DNA of 64,000 nucleotides from Farysia itapuensis (GCA_023212645.1 JALBYC010000002.1:496001-560000), one strand, 5' to 3'; positions 9,601-18,783 are shown, counted from the first letter of the stretch. Numbers and translations: made by a program. The notes: generated by a model not told the origin, from the sequence alone.

Positions 9601-10824
9601 AGTGGTGTTGTCTTTGTAATCAGCTGCGTCGCCCTCTTGATCGATGACATTGTCTTTCGACACGGTGCTTTCAGCATCGTCAGCTGTCGAGAGAGCCCCT
9701 TCCTCCTGCCCTGCGTCTGTGTTGTCTGGCTCAGCAGACACGTTGTCTCGGGCCGACTTCGAGCTATCAGAGCTCATCTTTCGTGTGGGCGCAGATGGAG
9801 GAGCGAGACCCATGCCCTGCATGGCAGCATTGCGCTTGTCTGCGCCGATCCTACCGGGCACCATGGCCTTGGGTCTAGCGTCTGAGGCTGATTCCGTGGA
9901 TGTACTCTCAGTGCGCTGAAGAGCTGCCATACGTTCCTTGAGACTCATCTTGATACTGCTCTGAGCATCTGCCGCACTGAAGGCACCGCCGCCAGTGGCT
10001 TCGACATCGCCTCCACCCGCAGAGATCGGAGACGTCGGCTGTGCAGCTTCCTGAGCTTTAGGAATCGTAAGCGGAGCGGGCTTACTGGCCGCCGGGCTGA
10101 TAGGCGGTGCTTCAGTGGAAGGTGTCGGCCGTTTCCAGCCACCTGGTTTTGCCTTCGGCAAAGGTGGTGGTGTGGCGTCCGCAGGCTTGTTGAACGCGGC
10201 TAGGCGATCACGGAAAGAGCTTGACATGTTGGCTGGTTTTGCTGTGACCGGAGGGGGAGATTTTGAGGGCGACCCCTTCGACGGAGATCCAACGACGACA
10301 GCAGGAGCACTGGCGCTTGGCTCTGACTTTGCTACAAATGCATCATTAGGTTCTTGCACGGTCTGAGCCTGCTCCTCTTCAGGTGTAGCTGGACGCGGCG
10401 GTAGCGGCGCACCAAATCCAGTCTCTTCGGTCTCTCCTTTCTTTGCAGCCTCTCTGGCAGCAGGTGGAACGACAGAAGCTTCGTGGTCGGCAGGCTCTTC
10501 TTCCAGAACAGAGCTTTGCAGCTGAGCAGGTGCCTCTACAGGTATAGCCCCTGAGTCCCCGGATGAGGTCGGAAGTGGCGGTTCCGTGACTGTAACAAAA
10601 CCGCCGGGAAAAGTGCCTTTTCGGGCGCCGTCAAGGGACTCTCCCATCAGCCAGTCGTCATCATCGTCGTCGCTGTCATCAGCCTCTTCGCCATCTGTTG
10701 CTTTCGGTGCAGCACCAGTGACTTTGATCGTCTCGCCTTTTGCAAATGTCAGGTCTTGCTTGTGTGGACTCTTGTATTTGACCGTTGCCTTCGCAAAGTA
10801 TGGGAAAGCTGCGCTGGAGGACAT
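6700..10824 (-). CDS. BBC1: BBC1-type actin patch protein (SH3 + C-terminal BBC1 domain)
   Basis: The 1374-aa protein begins with an SH3 domain (about residues 8-80: ATVKYKSPHKQDLTFAKGE, then the WLMGES and GTFPGGFV blocks). A very long acidic, Pro/Ala/Ser-rich disordered middle follows, with many PPxP runs. The conserved C-terminal domain of about 240 residues starts near SGRWWRHGLNPL and ends with HGWVQDW. The family regulates type I myosin and Las17/WASP-driven actin assembly at endocytic patches. Two copies of a Glu-rich helix followed by RMAALG occur (coding around 9500-9600 and 8200-8290). The proline runs could bind other SH3 proteins. It is intronless and ATG-initiated. The SH3 gene is divergent from the DUF202 gene. 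Confidence 0.85.
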   Translation of the reverse strand: MSSSAAFPYFAKATVKYKSPHKQDLTFAKGETIKVTGAAPKATDGEEADDSDDDDDDWLMGESLDGARKGTFPGGFVTVTEPPLPTSSGDSGAIPVEAPAQLQSSVLEEEPADHEASVVPPAAREAAKKGETEETGFGAPLPPRPATPEEEQAQTVQEPNDAFVAKSEPSASAPAVVVGSPSKGSPSKSPPPVTAKPANMSSSFRDRLAAFNKPADATPPPLPKAKPGGWKRPTPSTEAPPISPAASKPAPLTIPKAQEAAQPTSPISAGGGDVEATGGGAFSAADAQSSIKMSLKERMAALQRTESTSTESASDARPKAMVPGRIGADKRNAAMQGMGLAPPSAPTRKMSSDSSKSARDNVSAEPDNTDAGQEEGALSTADDAESTVSKDNVIDQEGDAADYKDNTTIEEGEEPTEEEKEAERRAAIAKRMAALGARRMGGGPAGFGARATPPASSREGTTTEPGITSPTSPPPRQSSQDTEIAALPPVEPSASTGTTATVDEPKILSVPRRTAAPRKKRSAGPSPAAAAPTEEDQAATDTKGMGTEATNEHLEANVEANVPSAQAINSSISEVGPEMTEETSNAAEPSEPQSSEEPAAAIDDPVADGVAAATAAAESMDTSQSKTGSTLVDSKVQDATIAATDTDIDDVESAKSQDDVVDEKLPSEESDAEIAEHQRQLEEYLRGEGFFEGSSEAAETRTEIATNRQGLPASNGQDVQAQKPPSRPTSTRPPVPRTSLPPPPMAPQSKTDDMIQKPPTPLASYQRPGSIPPVTRALPPAPENDGSASITEDEADAETTMEPGPVLAAPKARMAEPTDDPEDEQILAAADAAQDNTVHAEQGATLAAEPEELTEEEQESQRRANLARRMAALGGQRIGAFPGMAPPPIMGAPMPVRSQSRTVQDEEPLDEASADVAESGLVHDQNEADFESEEPEEDVERVGGSFGAPPLPASPPPKPTSPPPPGRPLPPVLPPGRPSSTVPMGSLDEAVRSVPPNESASLGRSASRPPVPQAAPRSRDMSLTEDDDVVNSAGIASPTLPPTSPPPRPSSRAPPLPNAHRRQDSAASAELPSIPARTETPASESAPRQETIRAGIPSSASTMSMPGTQNRQSSRDLDLMPSGRWWRHGLNPLRLPPTLSGRPDAILYVDASPKPGVDPNVHHADIHILFEDYSTTVISLSFVDDDADEAHTTLTQSHNFPPAKPSVEMLRQWSTHIGSVVAKIAGDAAKQMNAPIADGTPRAFVQAMTGSMPDALPPVGSSLGVTILTQVGPTMMQPQLDEIRAGDIVSCSQADFRGKKGLAPYHMTLGTQAEPTSGIVVECETKKNKIRCIVQSPNNKKGLPDEISLRLDDLKSGIVKIHRIAPRHGWVQDW

Positions 10825-11032
10825 GGTCGATGCTGTACGCTCTCAGCTGTGGTATAGCAGAGATGGAGAACTTGTAAAGGGATGGGTTGAACATCCCGTC
10901 ATAGTGCACGGATGCACGGACCTGTTGTGGAGGCATCCTGTAAAATTCACCCTCTTGCACTTCGTACATACTGTGACTGTAATGCATCATACATGGCACG
11001 GTACTTTCAACTGCAGTGTTTTAACGTCCAGC
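10825..11032. promoter_or_regulatory. Shared divergent promoter, BBC1 / DUF202 gene
   Basis: The two ATGs are 208 bases apart and face away from each other. No distinct motif was identified. The open frame on the plus strand continues through this region by chance. Confidence 0.4.
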
Positions 11033-11776
11033 ATGTCTGCCATCTGGGAGTCCATCAAGTCAACAGTGAGAAGAACGAATACCGCACTTAACCTTGAACT
11101 GAAGAACGAGGGAAGTGTGGCACGCGATCATCTTGCTTCAGAGAGGACGTTTCTGGCTTGGCTGCGGACCAGCTTGAGCCTGGTCAGCATCGGCATGTGA
11201 GTACTAGGTTCGGCGAGCTGTCACTCGGCTCTAGAGTCCGTTGCTCACAACAGATTAATGCAACAGTGCGGTGACACAACTCTTCCAGATCCCGTCATTG
11301 GTCCACGACAGCAATGACACCAACTTTCATGTCGACGCAGCTCAGGCCGCATTGCGATTTCAAGATGGAGCGGTGGAAGAAGTTCACTCAGACGTACGAC
11401 TCTCGGCGCAAAACAATCTAGGCAACGTTGCTAAGCTGTAAGTGCCATGATGGATCTGCTCTCATCACGTTGCTTACGAGCGTGCTTACGAGCGTGCTTG
11501 CTCAAACCCCATTCTAGAGGAAAGCCGCTTGGCGGTGCATTCATTCTCCTTGGCATGCTCGTACTCTTGCTGGGCTGTTCACGGTACTTCACCGTTCAAG
11601 CGCATCTAGTGCGAGGGCAATTCGTGCCATCCCGAGCGGGGAGTAAGTTTGACTTCAAACGACGAAATGACGAAGTGATCACTGACACCAGTACAACAGT
11701 TTCTCTAGTTGCTTTCTTCGTCGGCGCCTTAGTGGTCGCAGCATCCGCAGTCATCCTGGCAGGGCAACGACGATAG
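11033..11776 (+). CDS. DUF202-domain membrane protein (three exons)
   Basis: Exons are 11033-11196, 11267-11437 and 11518-11776, joined by GTGAGT...CAACAG and GTAAGT...TTCTAG introns of 70 and 80 nt; all phases agree. The 197-aa product carries the DUF202 signature ARDHLASERTFLAWLRTSLSL at about residues 28-48, where the first membrane helix starts. Exon 3 contributes two further helices (around the FILLGMLVLLLG and AFFVGALVVAAS segments). DUF202 occurs in bacterial YidH-like proteins and at the C-terminus of yeast vacuolar transporter chaperone (VTC) subunits, but no SPX or polyphosphate-polymerase domain is present here. Role unknown; vacuolar or plasma-membrane location is a guess. Confidence 0.85.
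11471..11499 (+). repeat. Short tandem repeat in DUF202 intron 2
   Basis: The 12-base unit TGCTTACGAGCG occurs twice in tandem and is followed by a partial third copy (TGCTT). It lies just inside the intron, before the acceptor, and does not affect coding. Confidence 0.8.
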
Positions 11777-11907
11777 GATATCAACTAGCCTGTCGTTTGA
11801 TGAGCACACACGTACACAATTACGCACACTCCTCTCGATCAATAAGCAGTAGATATGGTATTGTTAAGGGACAAGATGATATCGACACGACGCACTTGCT
11901 TCGCAGT

Positions 11908-12287
11908 CTAAGAGTTCATCTTCTTCTGAGCCTTGCCAGTCTCCTCCTGGGTCTTGCCAGACATCTCCTTCTCCTTGTTGCCAGTGATGGATCCGACGAC
12001 GTTGTCAACCTTGCCAGAGACCTGGTCCTTGGCGCCTTCGGCATAACCCTTGGTCTCGGCGGCCTTGATCTCAGACTCGCCCTCGGCGTGCTGCTTCTTG
12101 CCGGTAGCCTGCCAGTCTTCAGATCCAAGGACGTTTCCGATGGTCTCCTTGACGGTACCAGCGACCGAGTTGTAGTTTCTGTTCGGTGAAGAGCGGATGG
12201 ATGCGTATATGGTCAGCACTCAGCATGGCATCGCTGACGCGAAAGGGTTGTGAATACTTACCCGTTAGCCTTGCTAGGGTCAGTCAT
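11908..12287 (-). CDS. hmp1: Hmp1-like CsbD-fold protein (mismatch/cruciform DNA recognition)
   Basis: The exons are 12287-12262 and 12178-11908, split by an 83-nt GTAAGT...AACAG intron. The 98-aa product starts MTDPSKANG, then NYNSVAGTVKETIGNVLG, and is rich in Lys, Glu, Gly and Ala. It has the repeated GxxxExxGxxxG pattern of the CsbD-like family (KETIGNVLG, KVDNVVGSITG). From memory, the U. maydis protein Hmp1, described as recognising mismatched base pairs and cruciform DNA, has this size and sequence style. CsbD-like proteins are otherwise small stress-induced proteins. It lacks a signal peptide or membrane segment. A long 750-bp upstream gap would suit a regulated promoter. Confidence 0.85.
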
Positions 12288-13037
12288 TGTGTAAGAAGTA
12301 TGTAAGTGTGGTGAGAGATGTGTGAGGATGGTTTGGTAAAGAGACAGAAGTGAGATGGACGGTAGCCGTGGTACTTATACGGGCTCAGCCCATGGGTGGA
12401 GACTGAGCTCCGGGTGTACCGCGCCACAAAACACCGGGAGGACGGGCAGTGTACATTCGTCACAGTGCATGGACCACTCATGACCGCTTTAGACTTACTG
12501 CGACCTTGGACAACGTCAACGGGACCGTCGTCCAACACACATTTGAAACCCAGTAGAGCGCTCACTCCTTACTCGGGCCGTTACGCATATACGCATCCCA
12601 GCGTCACTGGAGCGGATTCAACACGTTGTCTCAGCTTCATAGTCCGTGACCCCCGCGCCCTTGGCTGTCTACGTCATTTTGAGCCGGCATGCTTGCATTG
12701 TTGTGTGAGCACTCTCGGTGCGTGCCCGTGCACGCCACAGAGAGCAACACAAAATGTGACGTCACCTTTTTCTATTTGACGCGCCAACCCAGATCCGGGG
12801 CCCTCGGCATAATAGTCACATGCTCCACCCCATCATTGTGATTGCTCACGCATCAAGGGCGGCACTCGTCAAAGCACAGGCCTTCGATCCAAACCGGTAC
12901 GAAGGTGCACGGAGCTGGTAAAAGAACGTTTACAGTCTTCTTGCTGCTCAGTTCGATGGACAGTGTAAGACTTGTAAACACGTGTGGTTCAGCTAGTATG
13001 ATGTAGATGTGTTGATCAGCGGAGATCGACGAACCTG
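12288..13037. promoter_or_regulatory. Intergenic region between hmp1 start and FHIT-type gene stop
   Basis: About 750 bases hold no ORF with recognisable content and no RNA gene that I can fold. Given the gene orientations it includes the hmp1 promoter and the 3' flank of the hydrolase gene. There are GC-rich patches near 12640-12670 and 12795-12812. No specific regulator site is claimed. Confidence 0.35.
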
Positions 13038-13619
13038 TCAGAAACCTTGTTGTTCTCCGTGAGCCAGGCGAGTGGGAACGAAGACGCCATGGCTGTCAAA
13101 GAAGGTTGCTAGAAACTGTGCTTCGTTGCGCATCTCGCCTACGGATCTGGCCTTCCGATCTTCGTCCGCGTCCACTTTGATCCTATCCTTTTGCTGATGG
13201 TGACTGTGAAATCCCCACTCTTCCAACATCTCGTAGACGCGGTCTTTTGGCTGTATATCGCCTTTTCTACGGGGCAGAATGTGCACATGCAAATGTGGTA
13301 CGGTTTGCCCGGCTGCTTCACCATCCTGGATGCTGATGGTAACCGCCTCTGCGTCGAAGATCCCTTCAACACCCCTGGCAACTTCTTGGACACTTTTGAA
13401 AAGCGTTGCAAGTTCACCAGTCGGCACCTCAGCTAGTTTGCGATACAGTGTCGTAGGGATTACTAGCACATGACCCGGTACGATGGGTTTGAGGTTTACA
13501 ATGGCTGCAGATGTCTGGTCGGCAGATACGTAAAAAGTTTGGTCTGTAACGTCAAAGTCTGAGAAATGGATAGGCGTAGTCCGGATCCTCTCGCGTAAAA
13601 TTTGCGGTTGTGTAGACAT
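13038..13619 (-). CDS. FHIT-type HIT-family dinucleoside polyphosphate hydrolase
   Basis: The 193-aa protein carries the HIT motif HLHVHILPR (His109, His111, His113) preceded by GQTVP, the form typical of FHIT/Aph1/Hnt2 enzymes. These cleave diadenosine tri- and tetraphosphate to AMP plus ADP/ATP using the central histidine as nucleophile. An N-terminal beta-sheet (FYVSADQTSAAIVNLKPIVPGHVLVIP) matches the fold. There is a His/Gln-rich and acidic insert after the motif, usual in FHIT proteins. Start chosen is the ATG at 13619. The same frame stays open for 173 codons further upstream and includes an ATG at 13808 that would add a basic 63-residue leader; see findings. Confidence 0.9.
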   Translation of the reverse strand: MSTQPQILRERIRTTPIHFSDFDVTDQTFYVSADQTSAAIVNLKPIVPGHVLVIPTTLYRKLAEVPTGELATLFKSVQEVARGVEGIFDAEAVTISIQDGEAAGQTVPHLHVHILPRRKGDIQPKDRVYEMLEEWGFHSHHQQKDRIKVDADEDRKARSVGEMRNEAQFLATFFDSHGVFVPTRLAHGEQQGF

Positions 13620-14358
13620 GGTGCGTTGCTCCAAGAAGTTGCGGTAACACTGTTGTCGCCGTGTCGCCGATCGCGGCAATAAACTAGTCGAAAGTAAGGG
13701 TTTCTTTACTTGCCCGAGAGCTGAAAGCGTGGTGCGCGACCACTTGATAAGGGAATAAGCAGTCTTTGTCGACCTGTGCCACTTCGTACCAGCCTGACCA
13801 CTAATCATAGCATGAGAATTCACGCAAAAAGACAGCCAGCCACAAGCTAGATTAGCTAATGCAGCTTGGTCACGGTGACGAAGCCTACTGGGTTGCGACC
13901 TTGCGGGGACAGTCAAGACGAAGCGCACGAAACGCGGAAACGATCTCAAAAGTACAGATCGGGAGTTAGCGCAATCGCGATTCGCGCGATCATGCATCAC
14001 CATGCATGTACCTCCTGAGCGCCTGGACGATATTTGGAATAAAGGGCCAAAGAGACACAATCGGAAGCGGGATACAGCACACGAGCCTGGACAGCAATGC
14101 GTCACCCAAGATGAGCAGATGAGCAGGTTGACAAGCAATTTGCTCCCTTAACCTCCTTATGGTTAGCCTTACACCTACTTGAAGTGGACTGTCACCTGTG
14201 CTCGGCCATACGAGCAGGCTGGCGCTTCTTAGTCGGTCGTACCCTTTGACTCTGCCTTAGACAGTCTTCCAGCTCCCTGTCTCTCTCGCACTCAGTCCAC
14301 GGTTGCGTTACTCGGTCCTCTTCGACGACCACTTTCCGCCAAAAGTTGCAAGCCTATA
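13620..14358. promoter_or_regulatory. Divergent region, FHIT-type gene / TMEM198-like gene
   Basis: These 739 bases separate divergent starts. The left third may encode an alternative N-terminal leader of the hydrolase on the minus strand. The right part, about 14200-14340, is CT-rich and looks like the leader of the next gene. No RNA gene seen. Confidence 0.4.
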
Positions 14359-15933
14359 ATGTCAACGTCACCTTCAGAGGCCGCAGCTCTTGCTTCGAAT
14401 GACTCCCACAATTTTTCCCTCTCAGCGCAACTACAGACCTACGCTTGGATGCGAGCCTTGCTGTGCGTGACATGGGTATGCCTTGGTCTGCTACTCGTGT
14501 TTTTCGGCTGGTCATCGTATTTCTGGGGGGCCACGAAAAAGTTCGACTCTACCGCCCGTAGAAGGAGCCCTCAAAGCAAATATGGCCGTTCTGCCTTGGC
14601 TGGTGGGGTGGGAGGACTGGTGAACGGCTTTCTTCTCACCTCTTTCTTCGTACTTGTCGTTACATCCGCAATTTGTGTATCACGAACAAAAACAATTGCT
14701 CCAGCGATTTTGTTTATAGCTTGGCTAATCTCAGGTGTTATCGGAGCAGCTCTTGGAGGGCATTGGTCGCTTCTCGCTCGTCTATGCAGTGGCCTGCTCG
14801 GAGGTGCTTGTTTGACCGTGATCAGCACAGCAGTATTTGGAATACACACTCTCATCGTCAGGATTGTTGTCGTCTCAGTCCTATCCACCGTCATCACCGC
14901 ACCACTTTTGATACCCAGGAAAACGCTTCTTCACTTTCACGTTCTGAACGCATGTACCTCTGTCATCGGCATGGTAGTTTTCCTAAACGGTGTCGCGCTG
15001 TACGCATCTCCACGCGCAAGTGCCGGAGCCTGGATTGATCTCTGGGCTCTTCTGTTCGCCGTTGACAACACTCAATTCGAGGTTGACACTGTGAAGAACT
15101 GGGGTACGTCGAGCTTCAAGGGCTATATCGCTGGTGCCATTCTGGGCAGTCCGATAGGGTACATCTTCGAGCTGATCCTGCACCCGAATGCATCGCAAGA
15201 CACGGAAGACCAATGGAACGAATATCTGGGTATGTACACCGAGCGCCTTCAACAAAACGCAGGCTTTGATTCGCAAACACGAATGGGAACATTCCAGCCA
15301 GCACCGAGTCACTGGCACAGAGCAATGAATCTGATAAGGTCGAGGAAAGCTTCAGCAGTCTATCCAAACCCCACTTCCGAAGAACAATTCGAACGCACTG
15401 TTTTGACCGAAATGTCGCATGAGCGAAAGCGTATGTCTCAACCTCGACAGGCTCGTCTCAAGGAAGGGCCGGCCAAGTTCAAAGCCCTATCCATCCGCAG
15501 TCGGGACCTTTTGGTAGAAGACTCCGACTCTGACGATACGGACCTCGACAATGATAGTGACAGCGACACTTCCAACAACTCGCACAAAGCTCAAGCGAAG
15601 TGCAGTACCAAGCCTTCGAAAGCCACAGAGAGCTTCGATGATCGCGTAGCTCGTCTTGCGTTTTCGTACACGAACGACGACGCGTGCTCATCGAATCTTA
15701 GCTGGCCTGCATCTTCCGCACAGCCTCCGAGTTATCGTACGAGCAGTGATGCAAAGTGCGTCGAGCTACCTTCCGGTCGTTCTCCAACCAAGACTAACAT
15801 CTCAAGATCGAGCTACCCGCCGCCACCACCACCACCACCACCTACTGTGCCGGTACCGGCCACACCTTCCCTTCTCAACGCCATAGCCCGGATCCAAGTC
15901 GCCCAGGCTCAAGCTAGATCTCGAGCCTGGTGA
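14359..15933 (+). CDS. TMEM198/TM7SF3-like (DUF4203) multi-pass membrane protein
   Basis: The 524-aa single-exon protein has about seven hydrophobic helices between residues 30 and 275, with small-residue motifs (SALAGGVGGLVNGF, SGVIGAALGGHW, CSGLLGGACL) like those of the DUF4203 family. Residues about 275-524 form a hydrophilic tail rich in Ser, Asp and basic residues, with an acidic SDSDDTDLDNDSDSD run and, near the end, nine consecutive prolines encoded by a CCA/CCG repeat near 15818-15842. In animals TMEM198 acts with LRP6 in Wnt signalling, but fungi lack that pathway, so no function can be transferred. Plasma-membrane or vacuolar location is inferred only from topology. The ATG at 14359 is the first in frame. 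Confidence 0.75.
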   Translation: MSTSPSEAAALASNDSHNFSLSAQLQTYAWMRALLCVTWVCLGLLLVFFGWSSYFWGATKKFDSTARRRSPQSKYGRSALAGGVGGLVNGFLLTSFFVLVVTSAICVSRTKTIAPAILFIAWLISGVIGAALGGHWSLLARLCSGLLGGACLTVISTAVFGIHTLIVRIVVVSVLSTVITAPLLIPRKTLLHFHVLNACTSVIGMVVFLNGVALYASPRASAGAWIDLWALLFAVDNTQFEVDTVKNWGTSSFKGYIAGAILGSPIGYIFELILHPNASQDTEDQWNEYLGMYTERLQQNAGFDSQTRMGTFQPAPSHWHRAMNLIRSRKASAVYPNPTSEEQFERTVLTEMSHERKRMSQPRQARLKEGPAKFKALSIRSRDLLVEDSDSDDTDLDNDSDSDTSNNSHKAQAKCSTKPSKATESFDDRVARLAFSYTNDDACSSNLSWPASSAQPPSYRTSSDAKCVELPSGRSPTKTNISRSSYPPPPPPPPPTVPVPATPSLLNAIARIQVAQAQARSRAW

Positions 15934-16080
15934 AATAGTCTCTTAAGCAACACCAACAGTGCACATTCCTCGCTATCGCGACCAGATGTACCGGCATTTT
16001 TCCACAACGTTTCACAGCCGTATCGACATCAGTATCGCGAAATCCCTTGAGACTAAAGATGACTCAGACAATATACAATA

Positions 16081-18783
16081 TCACATCGGCTCCATCGCCA
16101 TCGGTGGCCGGTCTGGCGCCAGCCAATTTCGCGTTGTGAAGAGTGTCTCGATGCTTGGTTCCCGGTGATAGAAGGGCCCGAAGCTGAGAACGCTACTAAG
16201 AATATCCTGCAGACCCAACAGTGCCGAGTCGAGAGAGTCGAGAATCTGCGGGGATACGGCGCCATTTTGGCTGGCTTCCTGGAGTGCGTCTGGGACAAGG
16301 GCACAGAAGGACATGTGCAAAGAATCGGCCAGCATTGTTGGTACTGGATGACGACTTGCGTGGATCTGCAGAGGAGACACCAGCATCTCAGTCTGTGGTA
16401 GATCTTTGACCTGATAGCGAAACTCGGTTGATTTTGTTTCTCCATCATTCTCTGCTCCACTCTTGTGCCAGTCTGACGGAGCGGGAGACCCATCACTATA
16501 ACTGCCGTTCGTGCTGCCCGATCTCTGATCGGAGAGAGAACTTCGAGTGCTTGCAGATGCCTCGCGCATGTCAGGCAAAGTATGCGGAAACAAGGTACAA
16601 TCGACCTGTTCTTGAACCATGCGACGAGCCAGCGTTATGCGAAGAGCACATTTGCGGCGCAGTTCGGTCCGCAGATGTCTGGACTCCTGCAGCAACTCCT
16701 GCAAGATCACACTTGCTCTTGGCCATGTCTTACGGTTTGTCCCTTGCATCCAAGGACAGCCCTCAAGCGTGCTGCAAAGTTCCAAAAAGTGCAGAGTACC
16801 AAGACCTGCATTGTTGATGAACATCACCACCATGGTCTGTGCAGATGCGGGCAACTGGTAGTACAGATGCGGATCCAAGTCTAGGGCAGGCTGGAAGCTG
16901 GACAGTACGTAGATGACCATCTGAAGAGTGCGGTGAAGCTGCTCGGCCAGTGAGAAGGGAGAACAGCTATGGTCTCCTAGTCGATGCTGGAAATTAGCTG
17001 TGCGTTGCCAGATCATAACTTGGGCCGATGCGGCTGTCTGGAGTAGGGCTAAGAATTCTTTGACCGTGCTGGCGTGCCTTGGTGCGGCTCGAAGACGGGC
17101 AACGACGCGTGGAACTCTCCGTTTTGCTTTCTGTACGCGCTGCACAATACGGCTCCAGGGATTGTGAGTGGCGTCGAAGCCATTGGGTTCTGTCCAAGGG
17201 CCTTTGATACCCGAGAATTGGGTTTCGACGGCAGCGTCAGTATTTCCGGACCATGGCTCTTCGATTTCCATTGCCGATTCCGAGCTGCGTAACGTCGTGT
17301 TTTGACTAAGAGCGCTTGAGTCGATGCTAGGAGGCACTGCTTGGAAATAGCCTTCAGAGAATTGGACAGACTGAGAAGAACGGACGCCGTCGACGTTGGC
17401 AGCATTTTGATCGAAATGGTGTGAAAACTCGGTATGCGCAACAGGATAGACTGAGACTGGAGAAGCATCGTGAAGTGGTGGTTGTGCCCATGATGGTTGT
17501 ACGGCTAAAGTCGCTTTCAGATCAACTTTGTCGTTCGAACTTCCCCGAACTGCTAGAGGAAGGCCATACGACGTAGCCGCTGCAGCGTCGCAAACCACCG
17601 AATACCAAAGAAGATTTTCGGCCACTCCGATAAGAGCTTTAGCCCGGCTTACACGGTGACGATAATCCGGGTCTGCCGACAACAAGAGATGGTCATCCAT
17701 GCCGACGCCGTCAGTGCCGAAGTAGCCCATGGTGTACAGATCTTCCAGCTGTTGACTGCGCAGCTCGGTAGCGAGCTCGTCAAGCATCTTGAGTCCGGTC
17801 TGCAGAGCAAATACCGAATCAAGTGTCGGGTTGGATTCCGCGCGTGCCGAGCGGAGTGGTGGACAGGTACTGCCGAAAAGATGTAGAGCATAAGCCATCC
17901 GGAATGTTTGAACGGTTGCATTGGTCATGATAAAGTTACGAGCTCGAACCCAGGCTGCTTCTGCAATGTCTATATCCTTCTCCTTCTGTGCGCTGCTGGT
18001 GGGCCCATCTGAGTGCTTTGGTCCCTGAGAGCCGAATTGACTAGCATAAGCCAGGATTGTGTATTGCAATGCCTGATTTGAAATCTGATCAGCCATTGGT
18101 GGCGGACGTTTGAAGCGGATGCCGTGACGAAAAGCTTCATCGCAGGCGCACATTGTGAAGAAGAAGTTGGGCGAAATGTGAGGCGGTCTATCGATCTGGC
18201 TAATGCTGTTCCATACGCGGCTCGTCGTCGGGCTCAGTAAGCCAAATCGCGGAAGGGCGACTGCATCAAGCCCCACTCCCAATGGAGCGCTGCTGGGACC
18301 AAGATAATGTAGCCAAGTCCATTCCCACGCTGAGATATAGATGGAAAGCTGCTTTGCGGCAATATACAGATTGTCGATTTTGTCGTTGAGACCTTGCGTA
18401 GTGGACGATAAGCCTGCGGAACCGATGCTGCGTATGGTGAGCTGGTTCTGGAGGGCCGTGTACGTTGCGGAAGTCCGCGAGATATGCCGTAACTCTTGCC
18501 GACTGCTGCTAACCGTTTGCTGCAATTGGGACCAGTGCGAAGTGCACTGAAGATTTTTGCGGATGCAGAGCTTACAGGGACCGTCATTCTGAACGGGATC
18601 GCCGTCAACGCCAGCTTCTGCGAGGTCGCATCGTCTCTTAGCACGGCGACATTGGTCGCAAGCGCGATTCTGCAAGCGAGAACCTGTTCTGTTGACCTTG
18701 TTCTTGTCCTTGACGGATAGTGATGTCTGCATGACCAGCTGATCAAGTTGGCAGTCGCCGCCCTGTTGTCGCAGCGGGGGCAT
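16081..18783 (-). CDS. Zn(2)-Cys(6) fungal transcription factor with long inter-half loop
   Basis: The 900-aa nuclear regulator has a DNA-binding domain near residues 42-85 with pattern C-x2-C-x6-C-x17-C-x2-C-x6-C. The six cysteines and the basic RRAKRR spacer are intact, but 17 residues between Cys3 and Cys4 is longer than the usual 5-12. The central region has blocks typical of the fungal-specific transcription factor domain. The C-terminal half is rich in Leu, Ser and Gln. Start at ATG 18783 is followed by another at residue 18 (MQTSL); either would keep the zinc cluster. A TATATA lies beside the first ATG, which may mark it as a leader rather than the promoter. Target genes are unknown. 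Confidence 0.88.
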   Translation of the reverse strand: MPPLRQQGGDCQLDQLVMQTSLSVKDKNKVNRTGSRLQNRACDQCRRAKRRCDLAEAGVDGDPVQNDGPCKLCIRKNLQCTSHWSQLQQTVSSSRQELRHISRTSATYTALQNQLTIRSIGSAGLSSTTQGLNDKIDNLYIAAKQLSIYISAWEWTWLHYLGPSSAPLGVGLDAVALPRFGLLSPTTSRVWNSISQIDRPPHISPNFFFTMCACDEAFRHGIRFKRPPPMADQISNQALQYTILAYASQFGSQGPKHSDGPTSSAQKEKDIDIAEAAWVRARNFIMTNATVQTFRMAYALHLFGSTCPPLRSARAESNPTLDSVFALQTGLKMLDELATELRSQQLEDLYTMGYFGTDGVGMDDHLLLSADPDYRHRVSRAKALIGVAENLLWYSVVCDAAAATSYGLPLAVRGSSNDKVDLKATLAVQPSWAQPPLHDASPVSVYPVAHTEFSHHFDQNAANVDGVRSSQSVQFSEGYFQAVPPSIDSSALSQNTTLRSSESAMEIEEPWSGNTDAAVETQFSGIKGPWTEPNGFDATHNPWSRIVQRVQKAKRRVPRVVARLRAAPRHASTVKEFLALLQTAASAQVMIWQRTANFQHRLGDHSCSPFSLAEQLHRTLQMVIYVLSSFQPALDLDPHLYYQLPASAQTMVVMFINNAGLGTLHFLELCSTLEGCPWMQGTNRKTWPRASVILQELLQESRHLRTELRRKCALRITLARRMVQEQVDCTLFPHTLPDMREASASTRSSLSDQRSGSTNGSYSDGSPAPSDWHKSGAENDGETKSTEFRYQVKDLPQTEMLVSPLQIHASRHPVPTMLADSLHMSFCALVPDALQEASQNGAVSPQILDSLDSALLGLQDILSSVLSFGPFYHREPSIETLFTTRNWLAPDRPPMAMEPM

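Noticed and set aside
12396..12779. 127-codon plus-strand frame upstream of hmp1
   Set aside because: Begins inside the hmp1 promoter, has no recognisable domain, and its codon use follows base composition.
13620..14138. Full 366-codon frame including the FHIT-type gene as one protein
   Set aside because: The conserved fold starts at ATG 13619. Residues before 13808 include Cys/Phe-rich chance sequence. Only the shorter leader from 13808 is kept as a hypothesis.
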